A stretch of DNA of 64,000 bases from Cinclus cinclus (taxonomy: Eukaryota; Chordata; Aves; Passeriformes; Cinclidae): NCBI RefSeq assembly GCF_963662255.1, contig NC_085068.1, positions 1,860,001 through 1,924,000 of the forward strand, given 5' to 3'. The notes under the pieces were generated by a model, which was not told where the DNA came from, did not search any database, and was given only the letters and a program-made list of their open reading frames with translations. The position numbers and the translations under genes are program-made. Below, piece by piece: positions 59,710-64,000 of this stretch (position 1 is the stretch's first letter; every line of letters begins with the position of its first letter).

Positions 59710-60548
59710 GCTGTTTACCAGTTACTGACTTTCTATTATTTTAATTTTTTTAATTTTTCCAAGGCCCTGCAGCAAAAAAAACCAAACAACTACAACAACA
59801 AAAAAAAAGGCCCGCAAAAAAAACACACAAAAAATTAATTTTAAAATAAAACTAATCCAAAAGAAGGAGAAAAGGTGGTGAAACAAGAAAAATGCTGCCA
59901 GAAACCAGCCTCCTGCCCGACCGGCCTCGATCAAACATTGGATGTTTACATGTTGCTTTAGCTTATGGACAACTGATGCACTCAGCAGGTGGACTGGGCT
60001 TGGGTTCCCATGCCTCCTTTTTGGGGAAAAAAAACACACAAAAAAGAAGAAAAAAAAAGATAAAAGGATGGCTTATTTTTTTTAACAAAAAAAAAAAAGA
60101 TTAAAAAAAAAAAAAAAAGATAAAAAAGAACCTGAACTGCCTTTGCACTAAATTAGTGACTCGGACTTTGCACAGTTGGAGACGCTGTGACGTTCTGGAT
60201 GTCTTGACACACATTGACCACGCTGTGGACGTTCCACAGGGACACTGCTGAGATTTGTGGGTCAAGGAGCATTTCACAGTCATTTTTTATTTTATTGGTT
60301 GTTTCGTTGGGTTTATTTTTGTTTGTTTGTTTGTTTTTTTTCCTTTTAGGGTTGTTTATTTTTTGTGGGGGGTTATTTTTTCTGGATGTGAACCTTCCTC
60401 TTCCTTCACCTGCCCCTGCTGCAGCCGTCTTCTCTTCATCTGGGATGTACAGTTTACACTGAAAGACAAAAGAATACAAAACAAACAACAAAACAAAAGG
60501 GAGAGCTTTTTTCCTTCCTGGTGGGATATGCAGAACTCAGTGGGTGTG

Positions 60549-60592
60549 TGTATATATAAATATATATATAATATATATAAATATATATAATA
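60549..60592. repeat. SPEN: TATA/ATAT simple repeat in SPEN 3' UTR
   Basis: Alternating AT repeat interrupted by single A insertions, preceded by GTGTGTG. Confidence 0.9.
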
Positions 60593-60837
60593 CTGACTTT
60601 AAAAAAAAAATCAAATCCCCACAACATACATTTTTTTTTTAATCTGTGCCAAAAATGTGTTTTCAGAGAAAAAAAAATCTTATTTTCATACTCAGACTTT
60701 GTATTGTCACTCATTTGTAAGTGCGCTTCATTTAAACATCCCCTCGTCTCATCAGCTGTGGAAGTGTTATACACTTGTACAAAGACTCTGCCCCGGCCCC
60801 CCTCGCTTCCCGTAACAATTAATTTATGGAACTTGGA

Positions 60838-60864
60838 TTTTTTTTTTTTTTTTTTTTTTTTTTT
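60838..60864. repeat. SPEN: Poly(T) run, 27 bases, in SPEN 3' UTR
   Basis: Uninterrupted T tract followed by GTTTGTTTGTTTTGGG. Confidence 0.95.
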
Positions 60865-60948
60865 GTTTGTTTGTTTTGGGTTTTTTTGTTTATTTTTTCT
60901 TTTTCTCAGCGCAGTTTTGTTTTGTGTGTCCATTGGATTACAAACTTT

Positions 60949-60954
60949 ATTAAA
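60949..60954 (+). terminator. SPEN: SPEN polyadenylation signal ATTAAA
   Basis: ATTAAA in ACTTTATTAAAAAATAC. A GU-rich TGTTGGTG follows at 60967-60974. Cleavage is expected near 60970. Placement is inferred from the signal and the end of the T-rich 3' UTR. Confidence 0.75.
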
Positions 60955-61901
60955 AAATACAAAACATGTTGGTGCCTGACCTTGTCCCTCGGCATGGGAG
61001 TAGGGAAGGGGAGGTGTGGGGGCTGCAAGGGAGGGGTCACCTACCTCTCCTTTAAAAACAACCAGGAAAGAGGACTAGGAAAAAGGTCCTTTCATTACAC
61101 TAAACCAAATTTGTCTTGATTTTCCCTCCTGACTTGTAAATACTCATGAAAACTGAAAGTGCAGGGTTTGCCCCCACTTTCAATCTTACTGTGCACCAAC
61201 TCCTCAGCGAAAATTATTCCTGGTTTACTGATGTTCATCATCCTTTGCAATGTAAGACTCACACTTGATGTTTTTTGCTGCTTTAACACCCAAATCCCTG
61301 CCAAGTGCAAGTGGGAAGCCTAATCTAGGCTGGTGTAAATGGGTTAAAATTAAGCAGATGTGGTAAAAGAGGAAGTTTAGGACAGAATTTGGGGAGTGGC
61401 CTCCAAAACCAGAGGAGCCCCTCAACCTGCACCCTTGGGTTGGGGGCAGAACAGGGCCTGTTTTGGGGTGAAACCAGGACAAAAAGGTGCTGCTGGTGCC
61501 CCAGGATGGAGGTGGGTGTTGGGGGCCTGGCCAGGGACACCCCATAGTACCCCTAAGTCCCTCTGGGGGAGTCAGGGTGGAGCCTTGGGCTTCCCCCCTT
61601 CCCCCAGGGAGGTGGGAGTGAGGTGGGACTGATGGACAGAGCCTGGACACGGGGCTGGGACAGATGGACACATGGATTACTAGGGCAGAGGGAAAGGGTC
61701 TGGCCCTGCTGGTTTCTGAATGGGGCCTTTGGGGTAAAAAGGGGAATTTTTGGGGTGTTGTGCCAGGGCTGGGGGGGCTGGAGGGCACTGTCTGTGTGTT
61801 CAGGTGTCCATGCGATGTCTATCCACTTGGCTGGGCCTGTCTGTCCATCCTGGCTCATAGCCTTCACCCACCCGGCGCATGGATCTGTCAGAACAGGGGA
61901 G

Positions 61902-62918
61902 TGTCCAGCTGGACACACAGACACGGATGGATGGATGGATGGATGGATGGATGGATGGATGGATGGATGGATGGATGGACATCCAACTGGACATATATTT
62001 CCAGATGGACAGTTGGACAGGCACCTGTCCAGCCAGACTCCTCCTCCACCCATGGGAATAAATGCCCCAAACATGCACTTTTCACCCCAAAAGTCTCTCT
62101 CCAAAACTAGCGATTTCACACCCCTGCCGTGGCCCCACACCCTGTGTCAGTCTGTCTGGGCCTATACCTGTGTCCCTCTCCCAGCCCAGGCTCTGAGAAT
62201 GGGGAAAGGGTCTTGCCCAATCCCAACTACACATCCATGAACAGTGGGGAATGGGGTGGGGGCGGGCGGGGGTGTGAAGCTGCTGGTTTTGAAGAGGAGC
62301 CTTGGGGGGAAAATGTGCATTTTTGGGACATTAATGCACATGGGTGGAGGAGAATAGGGTCTGGCTGGGCAGATGTCTGTCTGTGTGCATGTACAATGTC
62401 CATGTGTCCAGCTGGACGTACAATTGTCTGTCCAACCGGCTGTGCAATGGTCTGTCTGGCTGTGAGTGTAACCAGCCATGTGTCCAGCGGGACATGTCCC
62501 TGTGTCTGGCCATCCACCTGTCCATCCGTCCCTCTATCTGTCCAGCCATTTCCAGCTGAAATGTCCATCCACAGCCCTGTCCATGTGTCCAGCTGAACAG
62601 CGCAGCCTGTCCTGAATCCTCCAAATTCCCAGGCTGGGGAGCAGGGATGAGGACAGATGGACACATGGATGGACAGACACATGTCCAGGTATCCAACTGG
62701 ATGTGACACTGTGTCCAGCCTGAAGGTGGCCCGTCTGTGTCTCTACCACTGTCCAACCACCCACACAACTTTCCATGTTTCCAGCTGGACCTGCAACCAC
62801 CTTCACCTCTGTGTCCATCTGTCCTGGCTGAACATGCCCTGGTCACTGAGTGTGTCCCTTCCCTCGCTGCCCTGGGGAACTCTGAGGGGACAGAGCAGGG
62901 GGGTGAGTCCAGCTGGAG
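61902..62918. repeat. Dispersed GTCCAGCTGGAC palindrome family
   Basis: Copies of a 12-14 bp palindrome with the E-box core CAGCTG at 61902-61915 (perfect 14-mer), 62406-62417 (perfect 12-mer), 62587-62598, 62779-62790 and 62907-62918, plus variants at 61981-61992, 62482-62493, 62551-62560 and 62691-62702. Spacing is irregular, so it is not a simple tandem array. Confidence 0.75.
61925..61979. repeat. (GGAT)n microsatellite
   Basis: About 14 GGAT units without interruption, within the TGGACA-rich field. Confidence 0.97.
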
Positions 62919-63444
62919 ACACTGACAGGGCACACTGCTGCAGCCCCCCAGCAGTGGGGGAGGCCAAGGCTGGAGCCAGCACTGTCCCCTTGGTCTCCCG
63001 GGACAGGGATGGACAAGGATGGACACACAGCCCCTGAGCCACCCCCACCCCAGCCCCACTCCTACCTGCAGACCCTGGGGGGCAGGGTCTCTTGTAGGTG
63101 TGCCCAGCTGAGCCCCCAGACTTCGGGTGGGCCAGGACAGCCTCCCATTCCCCCCCACCTCCATCCAGCAACACGTTTTCTCCTCTTTTTACCCCCAAAC
63201 AGGGGCAGCGCCTGCACCTTGGTGGGGGTCAGCAGGTGAGGGTGTTCTGGGGCTTTTACCCCAAAAATTCCCATTTGCTGTCCTGGGTGGGTTTGAAAGC
63301 CTTAAACCACCGTTTTTAATCCATAATCATCTAATTTATCCCCGCTTTTAACACATCTCGCTCTCAGCCATGATTGGAGTATTTCAGACCCCACCCAGAA
63401 CAGCCCCCGAGGGGGGGAGCCCACAGCGTGCCCTCTCTCCTGGA

Positions 63445-63558
63445 GCACCAACCCTTACAAAATATTGTATTTTATTCCATCTCTTTCCTTCCAGAAATAT
63501 TTTTTTTTTTACAGACTTTGCGAGCTGTCTCTTAAATAAAGGCTGGATAGGGTGGGGG
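63445..63558 (-). other. ZBTB17: ZBTB17 3' UTR
   Basis: About 110 bases between the ZBTB17 stop and the expected cleavage site, a very short 3' UTR. The left boundary is inferred from the AATAAA at 63471-63476. Confidence 0.65.
63471..63476 (-). terminator. ZBTB17: ZBTB17 polyadenylation signal AATAAA
   Basis: Reads AATAAAATACAATATTTTG on the minus strand, 83 bases past the stop codon. Confidence 0.72.
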
Positions 63559-63836
63559 TCACTCGTGGGGCGGGGGCGGCCCCTCGGCCGGAGGGGCCTG
63601 GGCAGGGGCCGGGGGCGGTTCGGGGCCGTCGCGGGGGCGGAAGAGGAGCTCCCCGGCGGCGAGGACCTGCTCTGCCGGCCAGCCCACGGCGCCGTAGGGG
63701 TGGTAGAAGTCCGGCTCCGCCTGGAACATGACGAGCGCCTGGGCCGTGTGGATGCGCACGTGCTGCGCGAGGCTGCTGGCGTCCAGGAACTTCTCACCGC
63801 AGGAATCGCAGGCGTAAAGGATCTGCGTGTTGGGGT
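63559..63836 (-). CDS. ZBTB17: ZBTB17 (MIZ-1) last coding exon
   Basis: Encodes the C-terminus of ZBTB17/MIZ-1, a BTB-zinc-finger transcription factor that activates CDKN1A/CDKN2B-type targets and is switched to repression by MYC. Visible: PNTQILY, then the last C2H2 finger CDSCGEKF...SLAQHVRIH with correct C-x2-C-x12-H-x3-H spacing (about 63755-63818), followed by the conserved HTAQALVMFQ and a Pro-rich tail ending PPPPHE. The tail from AGELLFRPRDG on is recognisable but its end is more Pro-rich than recalled human. The acceptor on the minus strand is CCCGGCAG, just right of 63836. The first two bases complete an Asp codon. The stop is TGA at 63559-63561. Confidence 0.95.
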
Positions 63837-63924
63837 CTGCCGGGGAAGAAGAGAAACACACAAAAATGGGGCAGGCGCGGGTCCGGTGGGATGGGAGGAG
63901 CCGGCCCGGTATTCCCGGTCTCAC
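63837..63924 (-). other. ZBTB17: ZBTB17 last intron (88 bp)
   Basis: Very short GTGAGA...GGCAG intron between the last two coding exons, rich in C/T before its acceptor. Splicing joins EA and D-PNTQ in frame. Confidence 0.92.
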
Positions 63925-64000
63925 CTGCCTCCTGCACTTGCTTCACCGCTTTGGTGATCTCGGCTTTAAGCGCTTCGGTCTCATCCGCCGTCACCGCGGC
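63925..64000 (-). CDS. ZBTB17: ZBTB17 (MIZ-1) penultimate coding exon, partial
   Basis: Runs off the right end of the window. Encodes VTADETEALKAEITKAVKQ and VQEA, the Glu/Lys-rich helical linker between the main zinc-finger array and the isolated last finger in ZBTB17. The donor on the minus strand is GCAG|GTGAGA, just left of 63925, leaving one base of an Asp codon. The BTB domain and the first twelve fingers lie beyond the window. Confidence 0.94.

Larger units (their letters stand above)
1..60972 (+). other. SPEN: SPEN gene (SHARP/MINT), 5' end outside window
   Basis: Gene-level entry. SPEN is a nuclear co-repressor of the split-ends family: four N-terminal RNA-recognition motifs and a C-terminal SPOC domain that recruits NCoR/SMRT-HDAC3 complexes. 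It represses Notch targets through RBPJ and also acts on nuclear receptors and MSX2 targets. Fourteen coding exons read in one continuous frame with compatible phases at every junction. Exon lengths are 321, 477, 161, 201, 152, 126, 114, 114, 101, 7918, 396, 195, 159 and 132 nt (10,567 nt including stop). Exon 1 must add a length of 2 mod 3, which fits the 83 coding nt recalled for human. Donors are GTAAGT, GTAGGT, GTAAAT, GTAAGG, GTATGT, GTAAAG, GTAGGT, GTGTGC, GCATGT, GTGAGA, GTGAGT, GTGAGG and GTATGG, and all acceptors end in AG. The start codon and promoter are not in the window. Residue numbers in the exon entries assume the 83-nt exon 1. Confidence 0.97.
59710..60972 (+). other. SPEN: SPEN 3' UTR
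   Basis: About 1.25 kb from the stop to the likely cleavage site. It contains A-rich low-complexity stretches (59774-59870 and 60028-60130), AT dinucleotide repeats (60549-60592), T/G-rich (TTTG) segments (60316-60340 and 60865-60876) and a 27-T run (60838-60864). An early AATAAA at 59845-59850 could give a short form but lies in A-rich sequence without a GU-rich element. No gene inside. Confidence 0.85.
60975..63450. other. SPEN-ZBTB17 tail-to-tail spacer
   Basis: About 2.5 kb between the two poly(A) sites. The right two-thirds is a minisatellite-like field of TGTCCATC, CTGTCTGTC and TGGACAGATGG words with a (GGAT)n array and repeated GTCCAGCTGGAC palindromes. Several long open frames run through it on both strands, but their proteins are repeat-derived (WMDGWMDG or HPSIHPSI) and are not genes. 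GC content is higher than in the SPEN introns. Confidence 0.85.

Noticed and set aside
59845..59850. AATAAA as the main SPEN poly(A) signal
   Set aside because: It lies in an A-rich low-complexity stretch only 136 bases past the stop and has no GU-rich element after it. Kept only as a possible minor site.
61921..61980. CRISPR-like repeat array
   Set aside because: A pure 4-bp microsatellite without spacers, in a vertebrate genome.
61553..62700. Long overlapping open frames in the SPEN-ZBTB17 spacer
   Set aside because: Their translations are made of WMDG, HPSI and QLDT repeats from the (GGAT)n and TGTCCA words, appear on both strands at once, and lack family similarity or splice context.

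Overview
The window is vertebrate nuclear DNA and almost certainly avian. Its single-copy genes are split by spliceosomal introns, and the intronic repeats are mostly truncated CR1 LINE fragments with the usual 3' end (a GGTTTGGGTTGGAAGG block beside repeated GAATCATGGAAT-type octamers). No bacterial, viral or plasmid gene was seen. Species cannot be assigned.

Layout: nearly all of the window (1 to about 60,970, + strand) is SPEN (SHARP/MINT, Msx2-interacting protein), a giant transcriptional co-repressor. Fourteen coding exons, corresponding to human exons 2-15, are resolved to the base. Coding exon 1, which carries the start codon and the first ~28 residues of RRM1, lies upstream of the window, so intron 1 is at least 13 kb. 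Exons 2-3 encode the rest of RRM1 and an RS-rich linker. Exons 4-5 encode RRM2, 6-7 RRM3 and 8-10 RRM4. The 7.9-kb exon 11 holds the charged middle of the protein, an AT-hook-like motif, the receptor-interaction region and the RBPJ-interaction domain. Exons 12-15 carry the linker and the SPOC domain that recruits NCoR/SMRT. If exon 1 supplies 83 coding bases, as in human, the protein is 3,549 aa (human 3,664 aa). With that assumption RRM2, RRM3 and RRM4 start at the same residue numbers as in human.

SPEN's 3' UTR is about 1.25 kb and ends at an ATTAAA signal. A 2.5-kb spacer follows (60,975-63,450) with a (GGAT)n array and repeated CAGCTG palindromes. At the right edge, on the - strand, are the last two coding exons of ZBTB17 (MIZ-1), tail-to-tail with SPEN, the order I recall from human 1p36.

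Introns hold about a dozen CR1 pieces, a dead C2H2 zinc-finger fragment, two CpG-rich islands (intron 1, about 9.57-10.24 kb; intron 3, about 22.3-22.77 kb), a CpG-retaining stretch just after exon 2, and several microsatellites. I did not find an undescribed gene system. The most notable observations are: a GC-AG intron with a tandem TAGCAG acceptor between RRM4 and the giant exon; the absence of a roughly 120-residue degenerate repeat that I recall from mammalian SPEN next to the RBPJ-binding domain; and the internal CpG islands. Comparisons with human protein are from recall and were not computed.
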